A DNA stretch of 45,245 nucleotides. Source: Flavobacterium sp. Its GTDB lineage: Bacteria > Bacteroidota > Bacteroidia > Flavobacteriales > Flavobacteriaceae. Position 1 is the first letter of the stretch. Each line of letters opens with the position of its first letter. Made by a program: the position numbers and the translations under genes. Of the stretch, positions 16,828 to 25,906 are shown piece by piece. Location: assembly GCA_030591585.1 (NCBI GenBank), contig JAUVAS010000014.1, positions 1-45,245 of the forward strand. Direction: 5' to 3'. A model generated the notes under the pieces. It worked only from the letters and a program-made list of their open reading frames with translations. It did no database searches and had not been told where the DNA came from.

Positions 16828-18558
16828 TTAAAAGCCTATTGCAGTATCGTCCCCGCGTCGGTCTGCGCCTCCTTCAAGTTTCCCATTAGGTAAAATCTTT
16901 ATTCCGTCAACTTTTCCGATAATAGTTGATTTCTTTTCTTCAACTATATATCCTTTATTTTCAAGATACTTTAGAGAATCTTTAGGGAATGAATTAGGCT
17001 CAAACCGTATTACATCTGGCAACCATTGATGGTGAAACCTTGGGGCGTCCACAGCCTCCTGCATGGTCATATCGTATTCATACACATTTAGTATTGTTTG
17101 TAAAACAGAAGTTATAATTTTTGAACCTCCAGGTGTTCCCACGGTCATCCAAAATTTCCCATTTTTTTCTACTAGTGTTGGAGTCATCGAGCTTAGCATT
17201 CTTTTTTGTGGCGCTATAGAGTTTGCTTCTCCTCCCACAAGTCCAAACATATTAGCTGTTCCGGGTTTAGCACTAAAGTCGTCCATTTCATTGTTTAGGA
17301 AAAACCCTAATTCTTTTACATATAATTTAGATCCATAAGCGCCATTGAGTGTTGTTGTTACGGCAATTGCATTTCCAAATTGATCCACAATAGAATAATG
17401 AGTAGTTTCATCACTTTCGTAACCTGGTATTGAACCATAACTTAAGCTTTCTGATGCCGTTGCTTTATCAAAAGAAAAATCATCCATTCTTCCACTTAAG
17501 TAGTCATCACTTAAAAGTGTTTCAACAGGAATATCTACAAAATCTGGGTCGCCTAAATAAAAGCTTCTATCGGCATAAGCTCTACGTTCGGCTTCTGTTA
17601 TAACTTGAATTGTTTTTACGCTATTATGGCCATATTCTTTAATTGGAAAAGGTTCAATTAGTTTTAAAATTTGAGCCAAACAAATCCCACCACTTGAAGG
17701 AGGTGACATGGAGATGATTTTTAATTCTTTATAGTTAAATACAATAGGATCACGCCATACTGCTTCATATGCGTTAAGGTCTTGCATTGTGATGATACCA
17801 TTATTAGATTGCAAGTATTTTATTAGCTTTTCACCTGTTTTTCCATTGTAAAATTCAGCCCTTCCATTTTGCGATATTCTACTTAAAGTAGTGGATAGCG
17901 CACTATTTTTTAGCGTATCTCCTTCTTTGTATGCTTTAGTGAAAATAGATGGCTCTTTGTTTGTGTCAAGAAAAACCTGATTATAATGTGTAAGTCTTTT
18001 AGCTTGCTTACGAGTAATTACAAAACCTCTTTTGGCTAGCGCAATAACAGGTTCTAAAATTTCTTCAATGGGTAGAGAACCTAATTTTTCGTGTACTGCA
18101 AATATTCCTGCAATAGTTCCTGGGACACCAACTGCCATTCCTCCAACTTTACTTTTTTCTGAAATAAAATTACCATTTTCATCTAAATACATATCCCTCG
18201 AAGCTGCTAAAGGAGCCTTCTCTCTATAATCTAAAGCGCCAATTTCTCCATATTGAGTGCGATAAACCATAAAACCACCTCCTCCAAGATTTCCAGCAAA
18301 AGGAAATGAAACCGCTAAAGCCATTTCGGTGGCGATCATAGCATCAAAGGCATTCCCACCTTTTTTTAATATTTCAATTCCTATTTTGGAGGCTTCTTCT
18401 CTAGCCGAAACCACCATTGCTTTATCTGCAATAGTGCTTTTTTTAACGTCTGCTTTTATTTGAGAAGTAACTTCTGGCGAAATAGCTTCAGTATTTTTTA
18501 TTTCTTGTTTGCATGAAATAAAGATGATGGTGATTAAAAGGAATAGTAGCTTTTTCAT
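16828..18558 (-). CDS. ggt: Gamma-glutamyltransferase (lipoprotein)
   Basis: The 576-residue precursor would hydrolyse or transfer the gamma-glutamyl group of glutathione and related peptides outside the inner membrane. A lipobox at Cys16 (IFISC) after a short hydrophobic signal makes it a probable lipoprotein. As in other members of this N-terminal-nucleophile family it should cut itself before Thr385 (ESDE|TTHYSIVD), which becomes the catalytic residue. Arg112 (DYREKAP) and the PPSSGG loop (286-291) fit gamma-glutamyl binding. Length agrees with E. coli Ggt. Its ATG overlaps the TGA stop of the acpH gene by four bases (ATGA), so the two are translationally coupled. Confidence 0.92.
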   Translation of the reverse strand: MKKLLFLLITIIFISCKQEIKNTEAISPEVTSQIKADVKKSTIADKAMVVSAREEASKIGIEILKKGGNAFDAMIATEMALAVSFPFAGNLGGGGFMVYRTQYGEIGALDYREKAPLAASRDMYLDENGNFISEKSKVGGMAVGVPGTIAGIFAVHEKLGSLPIEEILEPVIALAKRGFVITRKQAKRLTHYNQVFLDTNKEPSIFTKAYKEGDTLKNSALSTTLSRISQNGRAEFYNGKTGEKLIKYLQSNNGIITMQDLNAYEAVWRDPIVFNYKELKIISMSPPSSGGICLAQILKLIEPFPIKEYGHNSVKTIQVITEAERRAYADRSFYLGDPDFVDIPVETLLSDDYLSGRMDDFSFDKATASESLSYGSIPGYESDETTHYSIVDQFGNAIAVTTTLNGAYGSKLYVKELGFFLNNEMDDFSAKPGTANMFGLVGGEANSIAPQKRMLSSMTPTLVEKNGKFWMTVGTPGGSKIITSVLQTILNVYEYDMTMQEAVDAPRFHHQWLPDVIRFEPNSFPKDSLKYLENKGYIVEEKKSTIIGKVDGIKILPNGKLEGGADRRGDDTAIGF

Positions 18559-19160
18559 AAATTGGGGTTATAGTTTTCTAATTCTCGAAGCTTGTTTTTT
18601 GAAAACAGTTCTAATTCAGTAAAAAATGAAGTAAATTCTTCTTCAAACTCAGTATAATATTCTTCTAGCTCTATGACTGCAAAATTCATTTTGGAAACAT
18701 TTTTAGTTCTTCGGTTCATTTGCACTAATATTTTACTAATTCCTGGAACGGTTGCATAACTAAGCAGCCAATTATCTGAGATCATATACGGCATCATTCG
18801 TTGAATACGAGATGGGAGTATATCAAAATCTTTTCTGAGTAATCTGTAAAAATCTTGAATGTATTCTTCTAAGGGTTGTTGGTGATATTTTTTCCAGTTT
18901 TTTGCTAAAAAATGATCGTATAAAATATCAACAATTACCCCACTATAATGCCCGTAGTTTTTATGCAACCGTGCGGTGCTTTTTCTTACCGTGGGATGCT
19001 GGTCTGTAAAGCTGTCTATCCCTCTGTGTAAAAGGATTCCCTTCTGAATTTGAAGTGGATGTTTTATGTATTTTTTCCCTTTGATTCCATCGGCAATAAA
19101 GTTGCCAATTGTAACTCCCTCATTGTCTCCGGAAAGGTATATATGTGCTAGAAAATTCAT
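18555..19160 (-). CDS. acpH: Acyl carrier protein phosphodiesterase (AcpH family)
   Basis: AcpH removes the 4'-phosphopantetheine arm from holo-ACP. The frame extends to a TTG at 19169, but the ATG at 19160 (MNFLAHIYLSG) gives the standard family start and 201 residues, close to E. coli AcpH. Typical features are MNFLAH, IGNFIADGIKG, LHRGIDSFTD and VDILYDHFLAKNW, which hold the conserved His and Asp of this HD-like metal enzyme. The biochemical name is by family similarity, since many bacterial members are untested. It is the first gene of a pair with ggt, with a 4-base overlap. The functional link between the two is not obvious. Confidence 0.82.
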   Translation of the reverse strand: MNFLAHIYLSGDNEGVTIGNFIADGIKGKKYIKHPLQIQKGILLHRGIDSFTDQHPTVRKSTARLHKNYGHYSGVIVDILYDHFLAKNWKKYHQQPLEEYIQDFYRLLRKDFDILPSRIQRMMPYMISDNWLLSYATVPGISKILVQMNRRTKNVSKMNFAVIELEEYYTEFEEEFTSFFTELELFSKNKLRELENYNPNL

Positions 19161-19195
19161 TGCGCACAATTTACAAAATAGGAGAAATAAAAAAG

Positions 19196-19203
19196 TATCT
19201 TTG
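19196..19203 (+). promoter_or_regulatory. Candidate -7 box upstream of glmM
   Basis: TATCTTTG matches TAnnTTTG fully. If it is the glmM promoter, the leader would be about 220 bases and would contain the 12-bp stem-loop at 19322-19365. The -33 element is weak, and a closer promoter cannot be ruled out. Confidence 0.35.
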
Positions 19204-19321
19204 TGTAATTAAATTATAGTATTCGTATTTGAATAAAAATAGACTAGTTAAGAATAAAGAATATCGTAATTAATCCGTTATTATTAATTTGACTTGTAAA
19301 AAATGAATAATTTGACCCAAG

Positions 19322-19365
19322 CCCTAAAGGGAGGGTATTCAATTTTTGTTTTGCTCCCTTTAGGG
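19322..19365. repeat. 12-bp perfect inverted repeat in the glmM upstream region
   Basis: CCCTAAAGGGAG (19322-19333) pairs perfectly with CTCCCTTTAGGG (19354-19365) across a 20-base, T-rich loop. It ends 66 bases before the glmM ATG. It could be a leader structure, a terminator-like attenuator, or a copy of a dispersed palindromic repeat. The short minus-strand open frame across it (19284-19472) looks spurious. Confidence 0.6.
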
Positions 19366-19431
19366 TAAGGGGTTTTCAAAATAAAAAAATAATAGGTATA
19401 ACGGATTGGTTGCAAAATAGCTAATATATAT

Positions 19432-20853
19432 ATGACATTAATTAAATCCATTTCTGGAATTAGAGGTACCATTGGAGGTCTTCAAGGAGATAATTTAACA
19501 CCTATTGATGCAGTAAAATATGCTGCAGCCTATGGCGCTTGGGTGAAAAATCAACGTGATAAAGAAAATTATAGAATAGTTGTTGGAAGAGATGCCAGAA
19601 TATCTGGAGAAATGATTCAACAATTGGTGATGAATACCTTGGTTGGACTTGGAATTCATGTAATTGATCTAGACCTTTCTACCACACCAACTGTTGAAAT
19701 GGCGGTTATTATGGAACATGCAGATGGTGGAATTATATTAACCGCAAGTCATAATCCAAAACAATGGAATGCCTTAAAATTACTCAATAATAAAGGAGAA
19801 TTTTTAAATGCAGCAGCAGGACAAGAAATTCTTGATTTAGCTGAAGGGAATACTATTAATTTTTCTGATGTAGATTCTTTAGGGAAGATTACAAAAAATT
19901 CTGCCTATATAGATTTACATATTGAAGAGATTTTAGACCTTCCGTTAGTGAATGTAAAAAAAATTAAAGAAGCTAAATTTAAAGTGGTAGTAGATGCTGT
20001 TAATTCTACTGGCGGAATTGCAGTTCCGTTATTATTAGAAGCTTTAGGGGTGCAGCCTGTGAAATTGTTTTGTGATCCAACAGGAGAATTCCCGCATAAT
20101 CCAGAACCTTTAAAAGAACACTTGGGTGATTTGATGGAAAAAGTGGTTTCAGAAAGAGCAGACTTTGGTCTTGTAGTAGATCCAGATGTAGATAGGTTGG
20201 CTTTTGTAGATGAAAATGGAGAAATGTTTGGCGAGGAATACACCTTGGTTGCAGTTGCAGATTATATACTTCAGCAAACTCCAGGGAATACAGTTTCTAA
20301 TATGTCGTCATCTCGTGCCTTACGCGATGTAACTCAAAAACACAATGGGACGTATACTGCCAGTGCTGTAGGAGAGGTGAATGTGGTTGAAAAAATGAAA
20401 GAAACCAATGCGATAATTGGTGGAGAAGGAAATGGCGGAATTATTTATCCAGAATTGCATTACGGAAGAGATAGCTTGGTAGGGATCGCTTTGTTTTTAA
20501 GCTTTTTGGCAGACGGTTATGATAAGGTGAGTGAGCTTCGTAAAAAGTACCCTGCTTACTATATGAGTAAAAAGAAAATACAATTAACTCCGCAGCTAGA
20601 CGTGGATGCTATTTTGAGTGCGATGGAAATTAAATATGCTTCAGACCGTAGTGCTACTGAAGCTTCAGCGAAAGTGCAAAATATCAATACCATCGATGGA
20701 GTGAAGATAGATTTTGCTAAAAACTGGGTGCATCTTCGTAAATCGAATACCGAACCTATCATTAGAATTTATACAGAAGCTTTATCTCAAAATGAAGCGG
20801 ATAAACTAGCGGATAGAATTATTAGCGAAATAGAAACGATTGCAAATTTATAA
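19432..20853 (+). CDS. glmM: Phosphoglucosamine mutase (alpha-D-phosphohexomutase family)
   Basis: The 473-residue enzyme would convert glucosamine-6-phosphate to glucosamine-1-phosphate on the way to UDP-GlcNAc, which feeds peptidoglycan, lipid A and the glycan locus downstream. The phosphoserine loop is TASHNP with Ser106. The metal loop DPDVDR places Asp250, Asp252 and Asp254. The sugar-binding loop GEGNGG and the phosphate-binding loop RKSNTEPIIR are present. The N-terminus SISGIRGTIGG fits the glucosamine-type members of Bacteroidota, but phosphomannomutase or phosphoglucomutase activity cannot be excluded. The next gene starts 9 bases after its stop, so they probably share a transcript. 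Confidence 0.85.
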   Translation: MTLIKSISGIRGTIGGLQGDNLTPIDAVKYAAAYGAWVKNQRDKENYRIVVGRDARISGEMIQQLVMNTLVGLGIHVIDLDLSTTPTVEMAVIMEHADGGIILTASHNPKQWNALKLLNNKGEFLNAAAGQEILDLAEGNTINFSDVDSLGKITKNSAYIDLHIEEILDLPLVNVKKIKEAKFKVVVDAVNSTGGIAVPLLLEALGVQPVKLFCDPTGEFPHNPEPLKEHLGDLMEKVVSERADFGLVVDPDVDRLAFVDENGEMFGEEYTLVAVADYILQQTPGNTVSNMSSSRALRDVTQKHNGTYTASAVGEVNVVEKMKETNAIIGGEGNGGIIYPELHYGRDSLVGIALFLSFLADGYDKVSELRKKYPAYYMSKKKIQLTPQLDVDAILSAMEIKYASDRSATEASAKVQNINTIDGVKIDFAKNWVHLRKSNTEPIIRIYTEALSQNEADKLADRIISEIETIANL

Positions 20854-20862
20854 GTTATAGCG

Positions 20863-22341
20863 ATGGCGACAGGAATTAAAAATACCAAAATGGAACGTTA
20901 TTTTAATGATTTCAGGAAGAATATTATTGGAATTGATCAAACATTTGAATCTCCATTTGGTACAGAAAAGATGGTCTATGTAGACTGGACTGCGAGTGGG
21001 AGACTTTACAGACCTATTGAGGAAAAAATGATGAATGATTTTGGTCCTTTTGTAGCGAATACCCATACAGAAACTACAGTAAGTGGTACGGTAATGACAT
21101 TGGCGTATCATAAAGCTAGAAATATTATTAAAAAACATGTAAATGCACATTTAGAAAACGATGTGTTTTTACCCTGCGGAACAGGAATGACTGGTGCTGT
21201 AAATAAATTTCAGCGTATTTTAGGACTTAAAATTCCTGAAAGCTTAGAAGATAATTGTGAGATTCCTGAAGCAATTCGACCTATTGTTTTTATCTCACAC
21301 ATGGAGCACCATAGCAATCAAACGTCTTGGTTAGAAACCATAGCAAGAGTAGAAGTAGTGCCAAGTGATGATAAAGGCTTGTTTAGTATTGAAAACCTGA
21401 AAGTGTTGGTAGAAAAATATAAAGACACTCCAATAAAAATAGCTTCTGTTACGGCTTGTTCTAACGTTACTGGGATTACCACTCCCTATCATGAAATTGC
21501 TAAAGTGATGCATCAAAACAACGGATTGTGTTTTGTAGATTTTGCTTGCTCTGCACCCTATGTTTCTATCGATATGCATCCTGAAGATCCTGAAGCACAC
21601 TTAGATGCTATTTTCTTTTCACCCCACAAATTCTTGGGAGGACCAGGAACCAATGGAGTCCTTATTTTTAATAAAAAAATGTACCATAATTTGGTGCCAG
21701 ATTGCCCAGGTGGAGGTACTGTAAGCTGGACAACCCCTTGGGGAGATCATAAGTTTTTAGACAATATAGAAGACCGTGAAGATGGTGGTACACCAGGGTT
21801 TCTTCAAGTAATAAAAACATCTTTAGCCATAAAGCTAAAAGAAAAAATGGGGGTAGAGAATATAATGAAACGAGAAGAAGAATTGGTTTCTTATATTTTT
21901 GAAAGCCTGAAACCACATTCAGCTATTAAAATATTATCTGCCCATAATGAACATAGGCTAGGAGTGATTTCTATTTTAATAGGAAACCTTCATCATGAGC
22001 TTGCTGTAAAATTATTAAACGATCGTTTTGGAATCCAATCACGAGGAGGGTGTAGTTGTGCGGGTACTTACGGGCATCATCTATTGAAAATAGATCATCA
22101 AAAATCTGATGAAATTATAGGAAAATTGGAAGATGGAACCTGTGAATTAAAACCGGGTTGGGTTCGTTTTTCAATTCATCCAACAACTACTAATGAAGAA
22201 ATTAAATATGTGTGTGATAGTATTATTGCCTTATCTAAAAACTATAAAGAATGGGTAAAAGAATATAGTGTTGTTGGTGATAATTATGTTCATAACTCAG
22301 AAGTAGCATCCCCTTTACTAGAAAACTGGTTTGAGCTTTAG
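20863..22341 (+). CDS. Class V aminotransferase (cysteine desulfurase-like, PLP)
   Basis: This 492-residue PLP enzyme belongs to fold type I, class V. The Schiff-base lysine is Lys256 in SPHKFLGGPGTNG, and the cofactor Asp is Asp226 in CFVDFACS. A glycine-flanked loop GGCSCAGTYGHH (395-406) holds Cys397 and Cys399 where desulfurases carry their active cysteine. The protein is about 80 residues longer than SufS or NifS and has an insertion-rich C-terminus, so it may be a divergent lyase or aminotransferase and not the housekeeping Fe-S enzyme. No suf or isc gene is nearby. It follows glmM by 9 bases and converges with the acyltransferase gene three bases on. Confidence 0.78.
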   Translation: MATGIKNTKMERYFNDFRKNIIGIDQTFESPFGTEKMVYVDWTASGRLYRPIEEKMMNDFGPFVANTHTETTVSGTVMTLAYHKARNIIKKHVNAHLENDVFLPCGTGMTGAVNKFQRILGLKIPESLEDNCEIPEAIRPIVFISHMEHHSNQTSWLETIARVEVVPSDDKGLFSIENLKVLVEKYKDTPIKIASVTACSNVTGITTPYHEIAKVMHQNNGLCFVDFACSAPYVSIDMHPEDPEAHLDAIFFSPHKFLGGPGTNGVLIFNKKMYHNLVPDCPGGGTVSWTTPWGDHKFLDNIEDREDGGTPGFLQVIKTSLAIKLKEKMGVENIMKREEELVSYIFESLKPHSAIKILSAHNEHRLGVISILIGNLHHELAVKLLNDRFGIQSRGGCSCAGTYGHHLLKIDHQKSDEIIGKLEDGTCELKPGWVRFSIHPTTTNEEIKYVCDSIIALSKNYKEWVKEYSVVGDNYVHNSEVASPLLENWFEL

Positions 22342-22344
22342 CTT

Positions 22345-23235
22345 TTACTGAAACTCTTTGGGAACTTTGTCTCTGTGTTTCCAACGTTTGTGAGTCCATA
22401 AATAAAACTCAGGGGCTTCGTAAATCATGTCTTCCAGATATTTTATAAACATATCAGTAATTTCGTAATCTTTATACTCATTAGGGTTTATAGTAACCGT
22501 TTTAAAAGTTGTCTCATAATAACCTCTTTTTATTTTTTTGGTTTTAAAAAATAAAACAGCCATATCCAATTCCTTTGCTAATTTTTCCGCTCCAGTATGA
22601 ACAGGGACTTTAATATTCATAAAACTAGTCCAGTGAAATGCTTTATTAGCCTTTGGTGACTGATCTGAAAGAAAACCAAAGGCAGCCATTTTTCCTTCCT
22701 CTTTTAATTTTCTTAAAGTAGAAACAGTCTCTTTTGTTGTGATAAGGTAGGTGTTATATTTTGCTCGAATTTTTCTAACAAGTCTGTCAAAATATTTATT
22801 AGTAAGCTTTTTGTAAACGGCATAACCATCATAGCTTACATATTTTTGTAGTATAAATATCCACTCCCAACTTCCATAATGCGCACACATTAACATGATA
22901 CTTTTATTCTCCTTCTCTAACTTGTGTAGTTCTTCAAGATTAGTGAATTTGAATCTTCTTTTTATTTCAGCTTCAGAGATAGTTAAAGATTTAATAGATT
23001 CAAAAATCATATCACAAAAATGTTGATAGAATTTTCTTGCAATGGTTTTTATTTCTGTATCGGTTTTTTCAGGAAAACAAAGTTTAAGATTGTTTCTCAC
23101 GACTTTTCTACGATATCCAAATACATAAAATATAAAAATAAATAATACAGACGAAAATAGATAAAGCACTCTCGTTGGAAGTATAGATAGCAACCAGATA
23201 AATGGATAGATTAATAAATAGGCTAATAAGTGCAT
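22345..23235 (-). CDS. Lysophospholipid/lipid A acyltransferase, LpxL (HtrB) family
   Basis: This is an inner-membrane acyltransferase with one N-terminal helix (about 3-38) and the family motif HX4E, His119 to Glu124 in CAHYGSWEWI. Members add secondary acyl chains to lipid A, or in Bacteroidota sometimes act on aminolipids. The acceptor cannot be read here. The frame is open up to 23292, but the ATG at 23235 is chosen (296 residues). It begins at the normal family N-terminus, and a TAGTTTTG box (23278-23271) lies just upstream of it and inside the longer version. The gene diverges from the rhomboid gene. Confidence 0.85.
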   Translation of the reverse strand: MHLLAYLLIYPFIWLLSILPTRVLYLFSSVLFIFIFYVFGYRRKVVRNNLKLCFPEKTDTEIKTIARKFYQHFCDMIFESIKSLTISEAEIKRRFKFTNLEELHKLEKENKSIMLMCAHYGSWEWIFILQKYVSYDGYAVYKKLTNKYFDRLVRKIRAKYNTYLITTKETVSTLRKLKEEGKMAAFGFLSDQSPKANKAFHWTSFMNIKVPVHTGAEKLAKELDMAVLFFKTKKIKRGYYETTFKTVTINPNEYKDYEITDMFIKYLEDMIYEAPEFYLWTHKRWKHRDKVPKEFQ

Positions 23236-23270
23236 GAGTATTGAATGTAATTTAAACTTTTTTATTTGTA

Positions 23271-23278
23271 CAAAACTA
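23271..23278 (-). promoter_or_regulatory. Candidate -7 box for the LpxL-type gene
   Basis: Read on the minus strand this is TAGTTTTG, matching TAnnTTTG. Transcription would begin near 23266, about 30 bases before the ATG at 23235 and downstream of the alternative start at 23292. No TTG stands at -33. Confidence 0.35.
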
Positions 23279-23312
23279 ACTAATTTTATCACATAAATAA
23301 AGTAACTATTTT

Positions 23313-23963
23313 ATGGAAAATATTCATTTGGTGACATTGGCTATTATAGTAGTAAATGTATTGATATCGATAAAAGGATTTAAGGATTTTTCTTTTTTCG
23401 AAAAATACAAATTTAATATTGCAGGAATAAAAAAGGGAGAACAAATACGAATGATTAGTTCTGGGTTTTTACACGCAGATTTTTCTCATCTTATTTTTAA
23501 TATGTTGACGCTTTACTTTTTTGCAGATGTGGTACTATACGAATTAGGCCCTATTAAGTTTTTATTAATTTATATAGCAAGTTTACTTATAGGTAATTTG
23601 TTGTCGTATTATTTTCATAAAGATGAATATCAGTATAGTGCTATAGGGGCAAGTGGAGCGGTAACAGGAGTCTTGTATTCGGCAATTTTATTTTATCCAG
23701 AGATGAGCTTGTATATGTTTTTTATTCCCATTCCTATTCCAGCATGGGTTTTCGGAATAATGTACTTGTTATATTCTATCTATGGTATGAAAAAACAATT
23801 GGGAAACATAGGTCACGATGCTCATTTTGGAGGAGCTATAGCGGGCTATGTATTAAGTATCGTATTTGCACCGTATCTTTTAAATGCACACCTTTGGATT
23901 GTACTTTTATTAGCAATTCCTCTTATCTTATTGTTCGTTTTAATTAAACTCAAAAAAATTTAA
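23313..23963 (+). CDS. Rhomboid-family intramembrane serine protease
   Basis: The 216-residue protein has six hydrophobic segments and the rhomboid catalytic dyad: Ser114 in GASGAVTG on helix 4 and His171 in HDAHFGGAIAG on helix 6. The HADFSHLIFNM segment (54-64) corresponds to the conserved His/Asn region of helix 2. It would cleave membrane proteins within the bilayer, with unknown substrates. It is followed after 5 bases by the SIMPL-domain gene, so the two are likely co-transcribed. Confidence 0.9.
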   Translation: MENIHLVTLAIIVVNVLISIKGFKDFSFFEKYKFNIAGIKKGEQIRMISSGFLHADFSHLIFNMLTLYFFADVVLYELGPIKFLLIYIASLLIGNLLSYYFHKDEYQYSAIGASGAVTGVLYSAILFYPEMSLYMFFIPIPIPAWVFGIMYLLYSIYGMKKQLGNIGHDAHFGGAIAGYVLSIVFAPYLLNAHLWIVLLLAIPLILLFVLIKLKKI

Positions 23964-23968
23964 ATCGT

Positions 23969-24658
23969 ATGAAAACATTAAAAACTATTCTATTTTTATT
24001 AGTAAGTACTGTTGTTATTTCTCAAAACATCCAAACACCTACAGTTGATGTTGCTGGAGAAGGTATTGTTACTGTTGTTCCAGATGAGGTTACTGTAAGT
24101 GTACAAGTTGAAAACAAAGGGGAGAATCCTAAAGAACTGAAGCGGGAAAATGATAGAATAATTAACGATGTGTTGCTATTTATTAAAAGCATGAAAATTA
24201 AAAACTCGGATGTTAAAACACAATACATCCGACTCAATAAAAATTATGATTACCAAACAAAAACCTATCACTATGTCGCTAACCAATCAATCACTATAAA
24301 GCTTAAAGATTTAAGTAAATACGAAGCATTGATGAACGGTTTACTAGAAAGTGGTATTAATAGAATTGAGGGTATTTCTTTTTCTGCATCAAATAAGGAG
24401 CAACTCAAATCTCAAGCTCGGATTAAAGCAATTCTAAATGCTAAGGAAAAAGCAGAACAATATGCAGGGGTCTTAAATCAATCTATAGGAAAAGCAATAA
24501 CAATTAGCGAATTTACTAATAGCACAAGCCCAACACCTAAGTATGATATTAGTATGATGAAAGCATCTTCAGAGTCTTCTAACTCCAGTCAACAAACTAT
24601 TTCTCTTGGGGAAATAGAAATTAGAACCGTAGTGAATGTTCGTTTTTTACTAAATTAA
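23969..24658 (+). CDS. SIMPL-domain (DUF541) exported protein
   Basis: This 229-residue protein has a signal peptide (1-18). The rest is one SIMPL/DUF541 domain, recognised by VAGEGIVTVVPDEVTVSVQVE near the start, the helical NKEQLKSQARIKAILNAKEKAEQYA block and the closing VRFLLN strand. The family is periplasmic or outer-membrane associated and has no agreed biochemical role; oxidative-stress links have been reported for some members. It lies 5 bases after the rhomboid gene. Its stop overlaps the stop of the opposing thioredoxin-like gene by four bases. Confidence 0.82.
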   Translation: MKTLKTILFLLVSTVVISQNIQTPTVDVAGEGIVTVVPDEVTVSVQVENKGENPKELKRENDRIINDVLLFIKSMKIKNSDVKTQYIRLNKNYDYQTKTYHYVANQSITIKLKDLSKYEALMNGLLESGINRIEGISFSASNKEQLKSQARIKAILNAKEKAEQYAGVLNQSIGKAITISEFTNSTSPTPKYDISMMKASSESSNSSQQTISLGEIEIRTVVNVRFLLN

Positions 24659-25770
24659 TCTCCTAATAGGGAGGCTATTTTAGCATCTAATGCATTTCCT
24701 CTAAGATTTTTAGCGATAATGTTCCCTTTTTCATCCAATAAAAAGGTAGCAGGAATAGAGCGTACGCTATACGTTTTTGCTATTGGATCGTTCCAACCCT
24801 TTAGATTAGAAACATGATACCAAGTTAAGTTATCATCTTTAATAGCTTTTAACCAACGGTCTTTTTGATTTCCTTTATCAAGAGATACGCTAATAATATT
24901 TAAACCTTTTTCGTGATATTCATTGTATACTCTAACTACATTCGGATTTTCTCTACGGCAAGGTTTACACCAAGATGCCCAAAAATCGATGATGGTATAT
25001 TTTCCTAAAACATCATGCAATGAAAGCATTTCTCCGTTAGGTTGAGGTGCCGTAAAGTTAGGAGCTTCACTGCCTACATCCGCTTTTTTCATGTTATTAA
25101 TCATGTTTTTAAGCTTAGCGGCATTTGTTGTTGCAGCAATTTTCGGACTTAAATTATTAGCGATGGCAGTAGCCTCAGAAGCAGAAACTTCTTTTCTGCT
25201 CACCATTTCAGTAAGTAACAAAACACCAAAAAGTGAATTTGGATTATCAGAAACAAATTGAACCTTAAAACTCTTTTCTGCATCATTAATAGCAGCACCT
25301 TGTTTTTTAAGGTCGGAAGCCAACATATTGTCTTGTTCTCTTCTTGCTACTTTATAAGCTTCAATATTCTTGCCTTTTTGTTTATTAAAATAAATTATTT
25401 TTTCATTAAATAATTTATAGGAATTGTTTTGCTGACCACCTGTAATAAAGGAAGCTTGAATACTATCTTTGTATAAGGTTGCTTTTAAATGGGTGTTTTC
25501 TGGAAAGAATAAAACAGTACCTTTTATATTTTCAATTTGAAGAAAGTTAATAGTTAACTCCTCTGAATTTGCATAACTTCCACTAAAACTTTCGTTAGTA
25601 ACAGTAAGTGTATCTATTGCTATTGGTTGATTGTTATTACTAAGAGTGTTTACTATAATTTCAGTTCCATCAGAAAATCCAATTGCCTTTCCTTCAAGTT
25701 TATAAGTATCATTTTCTGTGTTGCAAGAAAAAACGGTTACTAGAAATACTAGTATTAAAAAATGTTTCAT
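24655..25770 (-). CDS. TlpA-like thioredoxin lipoprotein with DUF4369 N-terminal domain
   Basis: The 371-residue protein has a lipobox at Cys16 (VFSC), a DUF4369-type beta domain (about 22-120), a helical linker and a C-terminal TlpA/AhpC-TSA thioredoxin domain (about 232-371). The redox motif is WASWCKPC with Cys268 and Cys271. Such proteins are common in Bacteroidota and are thought to keep periplasmic thiols reduced, for example during cytochrome c maturation. Nothing in the neighbourhood points to one partner. It diverges from the cys operon across 136 bases. Confidence 0.87.
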   Translation of the reverse strand: MKHFLILVFLVTVFSCNTENDTYKLEGKAIGFSDGTEIIVNTLSNNNQPIAIDTLTVTNESFSGSYANSEELTINFLQIENIKGTVLFFPENTHLKATLYKDSIQASFITGGQQNNSYKLFNEKIIYFNKQKGKNIEAYKVARREQDNMLASDLKKQGAAINDAEKSFKVQFVSDNPNSLFGVLLLTEMVSRKEVSASEATAIANNLSPKIAATTNAAKLKNMINNMKKADVGSEAPNFTAPQPNGEMLSLHDVLGKYTIIDFWASWCKPCRRENPNVVRVYNEYHEKGLNIISVSLDKGNQKDRWLKAIKDDNLTWYHVSNLKGWNDPIAKTYSVRSIPATFLLDEKGNIIAKNLRGNALDAKIASLLGD

Positions 25771-25877
25771 AAAAAATTATTTAAGCAGCAAAAATAACAT
25801 TAAATACTGTATTGAAAATGGTTTATTGAAATTTTATGAAACTGATTGAATAATTCAACAAAAATTGAGAAATAATG

Positions 25878-25885
25878 TATCTTTG
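25878..25885 (+). promoter_or_regulatory. Candidate -7 box of the cysQ-cysCDN operon
   Basis: TATCTTTG matches TAnnTTTG fully and ends 21 bases before the cysQ ATG. The TTG expected at -33 is poor. No other plus-strand box was noticed between cysQ and cysN, so this may drive the whole operon. Confidence 0.5.
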
Positions 25886-25906
25886 AAAACTTAAAATCAC
25901 CCCTAA

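Noticed and set aside
19284-19472. Minus-strand open frame of 62 codons between acpH and glmM
   Set aside because: It spans the 12-bp stem-loop and runs into the glmM start; the product is low in information and has no family.
20863-22341. Housekeeping cysteine desulfurase (SufS/IscS)
   Set aside because: The protein is about 80 residues too long and has no Fe-S assembly neighbours, so only the class V family is assigned.
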